Assembly (NCBI RefSeq): GCF_002806975.1
Contig: NZ_NIHD01000004.1
Location: forward strand, 186,001 to 250,000
Source: Marinobacter aromaticivorans
GTDB lineage: Bacteria > Pseudomonadota > Gammaproteobacteria > Pseudomonadales > Oleiphilaceae
Length of the DNA stretch: 64,000 nt
Direction: 5' to 3'
Of this stretch, positions 30,408 to 39,488 are shown one piece after another; the stretch's first letter is position 1, and each line of letters starts with the position of its first letter. Made by a program: the position numbers and the translations under genes. The notes below the pieces were generated by a model. That model saw only the letters and a list, made by a program, of their open reading frames with translations. It had not been told where the DNA came from and did not search any database.

Positions 30408-31022
30408 TTAGAGTCTGTAGACGCTATCTGCCAGTATGCGGCGGTCTTCTTTATCATGGCTGGCCAGTATAATAATCGTACCCCGGCTTTTTTGCTCCAA
30501 TAGAAGCTGCCTGAGAAGATCCCGCGCTTCACTATCGAGCCCGGTGAGTGGCTCGTCCAGAAGTAGTACGGGCTGTTGGCGAAGAATCGCACGCAACAGT
30601 GCAACACGCTGTCGTTGCCCGCCCGAAAGATCTCCGGGCAATCGCTTGCCCAAACCGCCCAGGCCGACACTTTGCAACCCGTTTTCGATTGCCTGCTGGT
30701 CATCCGGCAAGAGTTTGAGGCCGGGGTGTATGCCCAGGCCAATGTTGGTCTGCACATCAAGATGCTCGAACAGGTTGTGCTCCTGGAAGACACTGGTCAT
30801 CGGCCGTTGCCATGGAGGCAGACTGAGGATACTTCTGTCTTGCCAAAGGATATCGCCGGATTGTGGCTCAAGAAAACCGGCCAGCAGGTTCATCACCGTC
30901 GATTTGCCCGACCCGCTGGCACCGTGTACGGCAATGCACTGCCCCGGGGAAACAGTAAAATTGAAAACCCAGGGGGTATCCTGGCCAGGATAGGCAAAAA
31001 CCAGGTTTTTCACCTCAAGCAT
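30408..31022 (-). CDS. thiQ: Thiamine ABC transporter ATP-binding protein ThiQ
   Basis: ATPase of the thiamine/TPP importer. The 204 residues contain Walker A GASGSGKSTVMNLLAGFL, Q-loop FQEHNLFEHLDVQTNIGLGI, signature DLSGGQRQRVALLRAIL and Walker B VLLLDEPLTGLD. The ATG at 31022 overlaps the end of thiP by 8 bp, which fixes the start; the open frame continues upstream inside thiP. The short length matches ThiQ. Confidence 0.94.
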   Translation of the reverse strand: MLEVKNLVFAYPGQDTPWVFNFTVSPGQCIAVHGASGSGKSTVMNLLAGFLEPQSGDILWQDRSILSLPPWQRPMTSVFQEHNLFEHLDVQTNIGLGIHPGLKLLPDDQQAIENGLQSVGLGGLGKRLPGDLSGGQRQRVALLRAILRQQPVLLLDEPLTGLDSEARDLLRQLLLEQKSRGTIIILASHDKEDRRILADSVYRL

Positions 31023-32721
31023 GTTCCGGCTCCGGTGCGGTGCTGAGAGAGTGAGCGAACGGGCGGCCTCTGAACAGCGGTGAACCCAGCCGGTTAAACA
31101 GCCCGAAAAGCGATAGTAAAAGCAGTACCAACCACAAACCGGTTGCTGCGGCGGCATCAATACGATAGCTGCCCAGTTGCTGGTAGAGCAGCACTGGCAG
31201 GGTAGGCTCCCCCGGGCTTCCGAACAGGGCAATTACCCCGAAATCGCCCAGTGACAATCCCGTGCCATAGGCCATGGCCAGGGCCAGTGGCTTGCGCAGC
31301 CTTGGCCAGTGCAGCCAGCGCCAGCGATACCAGCCCAGAATACCAAGCTGATCAGCTTGTTGCCGGCTGGCTGCATCGAGGCTGGCCAACGGGCCTCTGA
31401 GCATCTGCAACACAAAGGGCAATGCCATCATGGCATTGATAAGCGTGACCAGTACCAGCCCCTGGCTGGAGTTGCCAAGGCTTGGCCTGAACAGTAAAAA
31501 CAGCCCGGTGCCCAAAACCAGTGGTGGCACCATAAGCGGCAGGTAGGCCGCCACATTGGTAAGCCGTGTGATTGCCTTGTTGGGCGCACTGCTGCCACAT
31601 GCCAGAATCAGCAAGGCTGCGCTCACCGACATCAGCCCGGCAGGCAGAGCGATGGCGAGGCTTCTGGCTGTGGCATCAAGCAAAGCGGGGGCTGCAACAA
31701 ATGAACCCTCCGGAAAAAATGCTGAACCCATCCCTGGCAAGCCCCTGATAAAAACAGCAACCAGAGGCATCGCCAGAAAAAGCACGAACAGCACGATAAA
31801 AAAGCCGTCTGCCAGGCGCGCTCCGATGGAGCTGCCGGTTTTGCTTTTGTGTGAGGCAACCCGCCTGTCCGGAAGTAGTGACGCGGTAAGCCCCTGGCGG
31901 GCGGCCAGCCACCAGAGAAACCCACAGATAATCAGTTGCACCATGGCCAGCAGGGCGGCCTGGCCTGCATCAAACTCGAACCTGAGGGACTGATAAATGG
32001 CGACCTCAATTGTGGTGGCTGCAGGCCCTCCGCCAAGGGTCATTACAATGGCAAAACTGGTAAAACACAGGGTGAAAACGAGTGCCGCCAGGCCGGGCAA
32101 TACAGGTTTGACTGCCGGCCACTCTACGGCACGCCAATACCACCTGCGGCCAAGCCCGAGTTGCGCTGCAACCCGGTGCTGGGAGGCTGGTACACCTTCG
32201 ATGGCCTGTAGAAGAATCCGCGCAGCCAGAGGCGCATTGAAAAACACGTGTGCGAGCACGATGCCGTTAATGCCGTAGAGATTCCAGGATGCGCCGACCA
32301 GATCGTTGGCTAATACGGTGAGCCATCCCTGGCGCCCGTAAACGCTCACCAGGCCGGATACCGCAACAATCGAGGGAAGAACCAGGCTCAGCTCCATTAC
32401 CCGCAGCAACAATCCACGGCCGGGAAATACCGGTTGTCGCGCCAGAATCCTGGCCATCGGGATGGCCACAAGCAGGCTGAGTGCCACGGAGAGAAACGCC
32501 TGCCAGGCGGTAAACGTTACGACCGTGCGCAGGTACCGGTTGTTCCAGAGCTGAGCCACATCCGGTAATGAGGCTTCCAGAATCAGAGCTCCAAGCCCGG
32601 CTATGGCCAGAACCACCAGAGCACTCGCCATGGTCAATCCGGGCCACAGCTGCCAGGCGGGGTGGCCAAATGGCGCAGAATAGAGTCGGGAGTGCCGTTG
32701 CTGGCGCATGGGGTTATTCAT
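31015..32721 (-). CDS. thiP: Thiamine ABC transporter permease ThiP
   Basis: A 568-residue permease with two fused membrane halves of about six helices each. Each half contains an EAA-like loop (VPASQHRVAAQLGLGRRWYW and LDAASRQQADQLGILGWYRW), the pattern of duplicated permeases such as ThiP/FbpB. It lies between thiB and thiQ, in the order of the E. coli thiBPQ (tbpA-thiPQ) operon, under the TPP riboswitch. Confidence 0.93.
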   Translation of the reverse strand: MNNPMRQQRHSRLYSAPFGHPAWQLWPGLTMASALVVLAIAGLGALILEASLPDVAQLWNNRYLRTVVTFTAWQAFLSVALSLLVAIPMARILARQPVFPGRGLLLRVMELSLVLPSIVAVSGLVSVYGRQGWLTVLANDLVGASWNLYGINGIVLAHVFFNAPLAARILLQAIEGVPASQHRVAAQLGLGRRWYWRAVEWPAVKPVLPGLAALVFTLCFTSFAIVMTLGGGPAATTIEVAIYQSLRFEFDAGQAALLAMVQLIICGFLWWLAARQGLTASLLPDRRVASHKSKTGSSIGARLADGFFIVLFVLFLAMPLVAVFIRGLPGMGSAFFPEGSFVAAPALLDATARSLAIALPAGLMSVSAALLILACGSSAPNKAITRLTNVAAYLPLMVPPLVLGTGLFLLFRPSLGNSSQGLVLVTLINAMMALPFVLQMLRGPLASLDAASRQQADQLGILGWYRWRWLHWPRLRKPLALAMAYGTGLSLGDFGVIALFGSPGEPTLPVLLYQQLGSYRIDAAAATGLWLVLLLLSLFGLFNRLGSPLFRGRPFAHSLSTAPEPEHA

Positions 32722-32730
32722 ATGCTTCGA

Positions 32731-33735
32731 TTAACGCGTCATGGCATCCAGCCATTCGTTCAGCCACTGGCGCCGGTTATTGGTCACTGTCTCAGGCTCG
32801 AAATAACGTGCTTCCGGGGGTTGAATCAAATGATTGAACACATCCGGCAGCTCGTCCCCAAGATCTATGGCGGGGTACATCACATTTTTCAGGGGAATGT
32901 GGCGCTGAAAGCCCGGGGTCAGCATGAATTCGAGAAACTCCCGCGCGAGTTCTTTCTGAGCCGAGGATGCAACCAGGGCAGCGACTTCAACCTGCAGGTA
33001 ATGGCCTTCCTCAAATTCAGCGGCCTGGTAACGATCGGTGTTATCCATCGCCATGTGGTATGCCGGGGAGGTACTGTAGGAAAGGATCATCGGCGCCTCA
33101 CCGTTCATGAACAGTGAGAAATAGCCATCACTCCAGCTTTTGGTGGTTGTGAGGATTTTGCCTTTGAGCTGCTGCCATTTTTCGGGGGCCCGGTCGCCGT
33201 ACACATGGCGCATCCAGAGCAACAAGCCGAGGCCGGGGGTGCTGGTTCTCGGGTCCTGGATAATGATTTTCAGGTCATCAGGCGCCGCAATCAGCGCTGC
33301 CAGGCTTGCCGGCGGGTTGGGCAGTTGTTCGGTATCGTAAACAAATGCAAAGTAGCCCCAGTCGTAAGGCACAAAAACCGGATCCTGCCAGTTGATGGGC
33401 AAATCCAGGGGTGAGAGGTCTGTCTTGTGGTTGCCCAGCAAACCCGTTTGGCGGGAGGTTTCCATCGTGCCTGTATCCAGGCCAAGTACCAGATCGGCCT
33501 GGGTACTTTTGCCTTCAAGGCGCAAACGCTGAAGAATGTCACCGCCGCTGTCCAGCACAACGTAGTTGATCGTGCAGTTACAGGTCTGCTCGAAGGCCTC
33601 CTTGACAGCTGGCCCCGGACCCCATTCGGCTGCAAAAGAAGGGTGGGTATAAATTGTGAGGGCCGGTGTTTGCTGAGCCATGGCCGACGCAGAAGCCAGA
33701 GCAAGCAGGCCCAGTGTGAATGCCCGGATGAGCAT
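32731..33735 (-). CDS. thiB: Thiamine-binding periplasmic protein ThiB/TbpA
   Basis: Periplasmic binding protein that captures thiamine and its phosphates. The 334 residues have a signal peptide (1-21, cleaved around AMAQQ), the family start LTIYTHPSFAAEWGPGPAVK, the conserved LVLGLDTGTM-like LVLGLDTG, PYDWGYFAFVYD and a WSDGYFSLFMNGEAPMILSY block. GGAGG lies about 10 nt before the ATG at 33735. First gene of the operon, directly downstream of the riboswitch. Confidence 0.95.
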   Translation of the reverse strand: MLIRAFTLGLLALASASAMAQQTPALTIYTHPSFAAEWGPGPAVKEAFEQTCNCTINYVVLDSGGDILQRLRLEGKSTQADLVLGLDTGTMETSRQTGLLGNHKTDLSPLDLPINWQDPVFVPYDWGYFAFVYDTEQLPNPPASLAALIAAPDDLKIIIQDPRTSTPGLGLLLWMRHVYGDRAPEKWQQLKGKILTTTKSWSDGYFSLFMNGEAPMILSYSTSPAYHMAMDNTDRYQAAEFEEGHYLQVEVAALVASSAQKELAREFLEFMLTPGFQRHIPLKNVMYPAIDLGDELPDVFNHLIQPPEARYFEPETVTNNRRQWLNEWLDAMTR

Positions 33736-33812
33736 GGTGTTGTAACCTCCGCAACAGAAAAGGGGGAGCCATTCCAGGGCAGCCATGTCGCGGGCCCCGC
33801 CAACGCGGGCGA

Positions 33813-33900
33813 GTGCTCAATCCCTTCGCCGGTATAATCCGGATCAGGTTCCGCGGGTATGGTCTCAGCCCGGCATTTGCCTGGCACCCCGTTGAGTTGA
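33813..33900 (-). promoter_or_regulatory. TPP riboswitch (THI element) controlling thiBPQ
   Basis: On the minus strand the leader contains the hallmarks of the thiamine pyrophosphate aptamer in order: GGGGTGCC, GGGCTGAGACC, CCCGCGGAACCTGATC and CCGGCGAAGGGA. The downstream expression platform includes a hairpin CCCGC/GCGGG at about 33793-33808 without a T-run, so repression may be through translation or by a mechanism not obvious here. The element lies about 80 bp before thiB. Confidence 0.95.
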
Positions 33901-33979
33901 ATAAAGTGTAACATGCGGGCGGTCGGTAAGGATAAAAAGGGTAAAAGGGTAATAAGGCTAAGAAGCAAGGAGAAGGCAG

Positions 33980-35113
33980 GTGCCGAGATTTTTGCACACA
34001 GCGGACTGGCAGATGGGCCGCACCTACAGCAGGTTCGATACGGAAGACAGCGCTGCGCTTGTTGAAGCCCGCTATGAGGCCATAGAACGCCTGGCCGCGC
34101 TGGCTACGGAACATCAGTGTGATGCCGTGCTGGTGGCTGGCGATGTGTTCGATGCACAAACCGTCGCTGATCGCACAATCCGGCGGGTTTTCAATGCCAC
34201 GAAAGGTTTTTCCGGCCCCTGGATCATGCTGCCTGGTAACCATGATGCGGCGCTGGCAGAGAGTGTCTGGACCCGGGCAAAACGGCTTGATGCCGTTCCG
34301 GATAATGTACATCTGCTGCTTGAGCCCGGTGTTATCCGGTTACCGGAGCAGGGCATGGCAGTGCTGGCCGCCCCTTTAACCCAGCGCCACACCTACGGTG
34401 ACCTGACTGCGCCTTTCAACCAGATGGAAACCCCGCCCGGCTTGCTTCGCATCGGCCTGGCTCATGGTAGCGTGCAGGGCGTACTGCCTGAAGATATTGA
34501 TTCCACGAATCCCATTGCGCCAGACAGAGCCGCCACTGCGAAACTGGATTACCTTGCCCTGGGTGACTGGCATGGCACCAAACAAATCAATGAGCGTACC
34601 TGGTACAGCGGAACACCGGAACCGGAGCGCTTTCGCAATAACGAGGCCGGCTACGTATTGATTGTTGATATCGACACACCGGGCGCGACACCGCAGATTT
34701 CCCGCCATAAGACGGCCCGTTATCAATGGCACCAGTGGCAGGAGAGCTTTTCGGTGCCTTCCGATGTGGATGATCTGCTCAATCGCATTAACCAACTGCC
34801 TGAGGCCTCGGTGCTGGATATTAAACTGAGCGGCACTCTCACGCTGGCGGGGGACCAGAAACTGACTGAGGCCCTGGCCATCGCCGAGGCGCGATTCCGA
34901 AGTGTGACCTGCGACCGCAGCAAACTGCAGCTTGAACCCACCGAGGACGACATTGCCGAACTGCAGGCAGACGGCTATCTGGGGGAAGTGGTTCAACAGT
35001 TGCGGGAAACCCAGCAGGTCAGCGAAAAAGATGATGAGGCAGCAACAGCCCGGGACGCGCTGGCCATACTTGCAAGCCTGCTCAAGTCAAAACATGCGGG
35101 GGCTGCCCAATGA
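33980..35113 (+). CDS. SbcD/YhaO-like metallophosphoesterase nuclease
   Basis: A 377-residue calcineurin-fold DNA repair nuclease of the Mre11/SbcD group. Metal-binding motifs are in order: LHTADWQMG, VLVAGDVFDAQ, MLPGNHDAA, IGLAHGSVQG and LALGDWHG. GTG start at 33980 after AAGGAG. It overlaps the next gene by 4 bp; the pair resembles the YhaO/YhaN or SbcD/SbcC nuclease-ATPase couples that process DNA ends and hairpins. Cytosolic. Confidence 0.88.
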   Translation: MPRFLHTADWQMGRTYSRFDTEDSAALVEARYEAIERLAALATEHQCDAVLVAGDVFDAQTVADRTIRRVFNATKGFSGPWIMLPGNHDAALAESVWTRAKRLDAVPDNVHLLLEPGVIRLPEQGMAVLAAPLTQRHTYGDLTAPFNQMETPPGLLRIGLAHGSVQGVLPEDIDSTNPIAPDRAATAKLDYLALGDWHGTKQINERTWYSGTPEPERFRNNEAGYVLIVDIDTPGATPQISRHKTARYQWHQWQESFSVPSDVDDLLNRINQLPEASVLDIKLSGTLTLAGDQKLTEALAIAEARFRSVTCDRSKLQLEPTEDDIAELQADGYLGEVVQQLRETQQVSEKDDEAATARDALAILASLLKSKHAGAAQ

Positions 35114-37755
35114 AACTCCAACGTTTACGGGTTGAGCAGTTTCGTCAGTTCAGGCAAGGCCTGGAGCTGGATAGCCTGAAACCGGGTATCAACCTGATCC
35201 ACGGCCCCAACGAATCCGGCAAGAGCACCCTGGTACGGGCCATTCGGGCTGCCTTTTTCGAACGTTACCGGTCGAAATCTGCAGAAGACCTGGCGCCCTG
35301 GGGTGACTCATCCGCCGCACCAACAGTTGAGTTGGTATTTGAGCACAATGGCCAGCGCTGGCAACTGGACAAACGCTTCCTCAAACGCCATCGCTGTGAT
35401 CTGTTGATTGATAGCGCATCATTCAGCGGCGAGGAAGCGGAAGAAAAGCTTGCAGAATTGCTGGGTTATCAGTTCCCCAAAAAAGGCGCGAGTAAAGAAG
35501 AACACTGGGGCATTCCGGGTTTGCTCTGGGTTGAACAGGGCACCGGACAGGATATTGAAAAGGCGGTTCTGCACGCCGGCGGCCACCTGAAATCCGCCTT
35601 GAACAGTCTGGTGGGTGAAGTCGCCAGCAGTGGTGGAGATGAAATTATTCAAGCGGTGGAACAACAACGCAAGGAATTGCTGACGTCCACTGGCCGCCCG
35701 AGAGGCGATTACCTTGATCTCGCAAATGCCCGGCATACATTGCAGGAGCAGGTTGCGGAGCTGCAATCCCGTGTCGAGCAATACAAGGCGCAGGTTGATC
35801 GCCTGGGCAGTCTTGCCGCGGAGCACGAACAGGCAAACCGGGACAGGCCCTGGGAAGAAGCCAGGCGCGGTATGCTGCGGGCGGAAGAAAAATACCGGGA
35901 AGTTGAGGCGCTGCAGGAAAAGCAGGCCCGGGGACAGGACGCCCTCAAACAGTTACAGCAAAATCTCGCCTTGCTGCAACAGAGCCGGGCGCATTGGCAA
36001 AACCAGAACGAACAACTTGAGTTGCGTTACCAGACTTATAAAAAGGCTAAAAAACAACTGGAGCAGGAAGAGCTCGCCAGCCCCGAATTGGCGAAAACTG
36101 TTGAGGCTGCCCGCAACCAGTACCAACAGGCTGCTGATGCGGTGCAACAAGCCCACCTAAGAGATAAGCGGGAGCGCCTGCAGAAGGACTGCGCGAGGCT
36201 GGAAGCAGAACTCTCCAAACTGAAACAAAGCCAGGAAAAAGCTCGGGAAATTCAGGCGTCACTGGAATCCTTCCGCAAGATAAAAAGTGATAATATCATT
36301 GATGTCAATGTATTACGTAAACTAAAACAGAATCAACGTGAACTCGATGATGCAAATATACGCATCCAGACCATTGCAACCCGCGTTACCTGGAATCTAA
36401 ACCCCGGCAAAGACCTGACATTGAATGGGGAGAGCATTGAGGGGCATGGTGAAAAGCTGCTGTTGGAACCCGGTCTTCTTGAAATCCCGGGCTTCGGCAG
36501 CCTGGGCATCCAACCCGGCGGTGACGACCTTGCGAGCCTCCGCCGCCAACTCGAACGCCTGCAGCAAATGGTTTCACAGCAACTGGCCACACTGGCGGTT
36601 GAATCCGTTGAGGCAGCTGAACAAAAACTGGCGCGCCTGCAAGAGGCCGAGGCGCAAGTTCAGCGTTTTGATGAGCTTCTGAAATCCCTGGCCCCGAATG
36701 GGGCAGATCATCTGAATTCGATGAAGCAGGAAGTTGAAGATGAATTGCAAGCCCGTAGCGCCGAACTTAAGGCTATGGCTGTTGATTGGAATACCGCAGA
36801 TACCAGGCCGCTCAGCCATGTGGAAGCTGATCTTAAACAGGCAGAGACACGATTAGCCGAAGCAGAATCACGACAGCGTAACCACGAGACCGAATTACTG
36901 AAACTCCGGCATACCTGCGACGCCGCTCACCGTGAGTGGCAGCGAATGAAAGACGAGCTGAACAATCCTGAACGCCAGCAGCAGATGGAAAAGCTGACCG
37001 GGGATATCACCGCTGTTGAGAAACAGCAGGCAGAACTCGAAACCGCCCTGAAAGAGCGCGAGGCAAGAATCAGCGAAGCGCGCCCGGAGCTATTAAAACA
37101 GGACATTGAACGATACAGGGCAACCGCCGAACAACAGGAAAAAGCCCAGCAGAAGCGCGCCCTGGAGTTGAGCGAGATTCGGGCAAAACTGGAAGCCTGG
37201 GGTGCGGAAGGGCTAGAAGAACAACACAACGAAAAAGCAGCGGAGCTGGAGCACGTGAGCCGCCGCTATCTTGAACTAGACAGGCGGGCAAAAGCGCTGG
37301 ATTTACTGCTGAACCTGCTGAAAGAAAAACGCCAGGCACTGACCCGCCGATTGCAGGCACCGCTTCAGAAGCATCTGGACCATTACCTTACCGTGCTGTT
37401 CCCCGAGGCCAATCTGGAAGTGGATGAAAACCTGATGCCCGGCAAATTCAGCCGGGGCTCAGAGCTGGGACAGATGGCCGAACTGAGCTTCGGCGCCCGC
37501 GAACAGATGGGATTGATCAGCCGCCTCGCCTATGCCGACCTGTTGCAGGAGGCAGGGCGCCCGACGCTGATCATTCTGGATGACACGCTGGTGCACAGTG
37601 ATGCAGACCGCTTGGAAGGCATGAAGCGGATTCTTTTCGATGCCGCAAACCGGCACCAGATATTGCTGTTTACCTGCCATCCCGAAAAATGGCAGGATCT
37701 GGGTGTGGAACCACGGGATCTGAAAGCATTGAAGCTGCAGGGAGATGCTGGTTAA
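35110..37755 (+). CDS. SbcC/YhaN-like AAA ATPase with long coiled coil
   Basis: An 881-residue Rad50/SbcC-like ATPase. The N-terminal Walker A is GPNESGKSTLV (about residue 34-44) and the C-terminal Walker B is TLIILDDTLVHSD (about 815). Between them is roughly 500 residues of Gln/Glu/Lys/Leu-rich coiled coil. The signature-like SFGAREQMGLISRLAYADLL precedes Walker B. I see no CxxC zinc hook in the middle of the coil, in which it resembles YhaN rather than classical SbcC. Partner of the overlapping nuclease upstream. Confidence 0.87.
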   Translation: MKLQRLRVEQFRQFRQGLELDSLKPGINLIHGPNESGKSTLVRAIRAAFFERYRSKSAEDLAPWGDSSAAPTVELVFEHNGQRWQLDKRFLKRHRCDLLIDSASFSGEEAEEKLAELLGYQFPKKGASKEEHWGIPGLLWVEQGTGQDIEKAVLHAGGHLKSALNSLVGEVASSGGDEIIQAVEQQRKELLTSTGRPRGDYLDLANARHTLQEQVAELQSRVEQYKAQVDRLGSLAAEHEQANRDRPWEEARRGMLRAEEKYREVEALQEKQARGQDALKQLQQNLALLQQSRAHWQNQNEQLELRYQTYKKAKKQLEQEELASPELAKTVEAARNQYQQAADAVQQAHLRDKRERLQKDCARLEAELSKLKQSQEKAREIQASLESFRKIKSDNIIDVNVLRKLKQNQRELDDANIRIQTIATRVTWNLNPGKDLTLNGESIEGHGEKLLLEPGLLEIPGFGSLGIQPGGDDLASLRRQLERLQQMVSQQLATLAVESVEAAEQKLARLQEAEAQVQRFDELLKSLAPNGADHLNSMKQEVEDELQARSAELKAMAVDWNTADTRPLSHVEADLKQAETRLAEAESRQRNHETELLKLRHTCDAAHREWQRMKDELNNPERQQQMEKLTGDITAVEKQQAELETALKEREARISEARPELLKQDIERYRATAEQQEKAQQKRALELSEIRAKLEAWGAEGLEEQHNEKAAELEHVSRRYLELDRRAKALDLLLNLLKEKRQALTRRLQAPLQKHLDHYLTVLFPEANLEVDENLMPGKFSRGSELGQMAELSFGAREQMGLISRLAYADLLQEAGRPTLIILDDTLVHSDADRLEGMKRILFDAANRHQILLFTCHPEKWQDLGVEPRDLKALKLQGDAG

Positions 37756-37801
37756 ATTTCGTGCACAAATCTTCGTTAAAACAGAAACTTAAAAAAAGGT
37801 A

Positions 37802-37829
37802 TTGACGACACCACTGTAATCCGTAGAAT
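37802..37829 (+). promoter_or_regulatory. Sigma-70 promoter for tRNA-Gly-tRNA-Cys
   Basis: TTGACG, a 16-bp spacer and TAGAAT lie about 40 bp upstream of tRNA-Gly. Both hexamers are close to consensus (five of six each). A single promoter would serve both tRNAs. Confidence 0.7.
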
Positions 37830-37868
37830 ACGCATCCGTTGTCGGGGCATTGCTCCGGGAACAAGAAA

Positions 37869-37944
37869 GCGGGAATAGCTCAGTTGGTAGAGCACAACCT
37901 TGCCAAGGTTGGGGTCGCGAGTTCGAATCTCGTTTCCCGCTCCA
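37869..37944 (+). tRNA. tRNA-Gly(GCC)
   Basis: Cloverleaf with acceptor GCGGGAA/TTCCCGC, D-arm AGCTCAGTTGGTAGAGC, anticodon loop CTTGCCAAG with anticodon GCC, T-arm GCGAGTTCGAATCTCGT and encoded CCA. 76 nt. Confidence 0.97.
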
Positions 37945-38007
37945 ATTACTCCAAGTCTCTCAATGCCCACCTGAGAGCAAAAAGATCCGATTCCTTCGAT
38001 CTTTCCA

Positions 38008-38081
38008 GGCGCGGTGGCAGAGTGGTCATGCAGCGGACTGCAACTCCGTGTACGCCGGTTCGATTCCGACCCGCGCCTCCA
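38008..38081 (+). tRNA. tRNA-Cys(GCA)
   Basis: Cloverleaf with acceptor GGCGCGG/CCGCGCC, anticodon loop CTGCAAC with anticodon GCA, T-arm CGGTTCGATTCCG and encoded CCA. 74 nt. It follows tRNA-Gly by 63 bp, as glyW-cysT do in E. coli. The integrase-led island begins just after it. Confidence 0.97.
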
Positions 38082-38094
38082 TTTTTACCTTATA

Positions 38095-38163
38095 TTTCAG
38101 TATCTTGAGATTGGCAAATTAGTTAGCTTTTGCACTGAAAAAATACTGAAAACAAAGTGAAAA
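38095..38163 (+). repeat. 11-bp-spaced repeats, candidate integrase arm sites
   Basis: ACTGAAAA, ACTGAAAA and AGTGAAAA occur at 38134, 38145 and 38156, exactly 11 bp apart. An inverted copy TTTCAGTAT lies at 38095-38103, matching ATACTGAAA at 38143-38151. The cluster sits between tRNA-Cys and the integrase 3' end, where arm-type binding sites are often found. Function is inferred. Confidence 0.45.
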
Positions 38164-38204
38164 AATAATCCGTGTTCTCCAGTCAATTTTGAAGGGGCTA
38201 TCCT

Positions 38205-39485
38205 TCAGTTAGACCCATCCTTTTTGGCGTTTTCGCGCAGGATTTTGATCGTCGACCTGGCACGCTTCGGCGGCTTCACCAGCCGGTAATGATTCCGCAT
38301 CGCCTCAGATTCATGCCCACCTTTATCGTTTTCGCCTTGATTGAGGAATTCTTGCGTCAGACCTTTTTTGCGAAGATCTTGAAGACGATAAAGATCACCA
38401 TATCCAGCCTCTCTGCAAGCCTTGCGCCAGGCACTCTGTAGTGTCCGATGTCGAATATAACTTGCCCTCGACCGCTTATCGAAATACCGTGGGTTGGCAA
38501 GAAGGTATGGGCTGATGATTTGCTGGTCTTTTTTGAAATCCAAGAACCATTGCCAGAGCTCCGCTAGCTCCTCGTTCATGTAGAGGTCTATCCCTACCAT
38601 GGTCTTGTGGCGAGAGAAACGAATCACGCCATAGGCCAGCTCGTCGTCCACCAGCCTTGGTTCCGGAAAGATCTCTCCCTGGCTTTCTTTAATTGTCAGT
38701 ACGTCAATGGGTTGTTGGCTCATCATGTAGATCAAGTCACAAGCCTTGGCGCGCCAGGTGCCATCCATAATCCTCCGATTATGTTTGTGGATACACAACC
38801 GTTCGGTGATTGCCTTGTAGGCATCGTCAGGAACCAAAACCTGTCTTTTGGGGATGACCGCTTTTCGAACATCAACGACCGGGTTTCGCTGGACGATGCC
38901 ATCATCCACTGCATGCATATACACTCGATTCAGTGTATTTCGTAGTCCATTGTAGTGAGTTGGCTTGGTTAGCCATGGAGAAAGCAGCTTCCGAATTTTC
39001 TGTACGGCATCTTGAGCAGAAAGGGGAAACTTGGCATCGTCAGATGCCTCCAGTTGTTGACAGTCTGTCGCGTAATCTCGTCTCGTTGGGAGCGCGATCG
39101 GTTGACCCTGGTGAGGCCCGCGAATGGCGAAAACTTTGCATTCTCCCCAGACAACTCTCCCGTCCACAATGGAGTGGCCAAGTACCTCCGTCCTCCATGT
39201 GTGCAGATATTCTGACAGCGAGATTTGCCCTGCAGGGTCAAGCGGTACTGACAGCGCCGAGAGACGGTTAGCCAGCTGTTCGCTTCGCCAGTTATGAAGC
39301 TCCCGCTCCCATTGCTCATGAATTAATGTCCAGCGCCGAATGGCCATGGAGCGGTTCTTGGTTTCGAGTGTAGAGCGCCTGCCGGTCTTGGGGTGCACGA
39401 CGAAAAATACGCCGTGTTCGTTAAGATAAAGACCAGGGAAATCCTGCAACCACTCATTGCCAGGTTTGCGTGCGCGTGCTGCCAT
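38205..39485 (-). CDS. Tyrosine recombinase (phage/island integrase)
   Basis: A 426-residue site-specific recombinase likely to catalyse integration of the island. The C-terminal catalytic domain is recognisable by the beta-hairpin Lys (SRHKTMVGIDL), the box II segment LQDLRKKGLT and the terminal GGHESEAMRNHY with the nucleophilic Tyr. Two usual residues appear replaced: the box I Arg aligns with Gln in MSQQPIDVL (about residue 257), and the box II His with Gln in LQDLR. The N-terminal part (about 70-230) is the SAM-like core-binding region. The excisionase-like gene ends just upstream. Confidence 0.85.
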   Translation of the reverse strand: MAARARKPGNEWLQDFPGLYLNEHGVFFVVHPKTGRRSTLETKNRSMAIRRWTLIHEQWERELHNWRSEQLANRLSALSVPLDPAGQISLSEYLHTWRTEVLGHSIVDGRVVWGECKVFAIRGPHQGQPIALPTRRDYATDCQQLEASDDAKFPLSAQDAVQKIRKLLSPWLTKPTHYNGLRNTLNRVYMHAVDDGIVQRNPVVDVRKAVIPKRQVLVPDDAYKAITERLCIHKHNRRIMDGTWRAKACDLIYMMSQQPIDVLTIKESQGEIFPEPRLVDDELAYGVIRFSRHKTMVGIDLYMNEELAELWQWFLDFKKDQQIISPYLLANPRYFDKRSRASYIRHRTLQSAWRKACREAGYGDLYRLQDLRKKGLTQEFLNQGENDKGGHESEAMRNHYRLVKPPKRARSTIKILRENAKKDGSN

Positions 39486-39488
39486 TAA

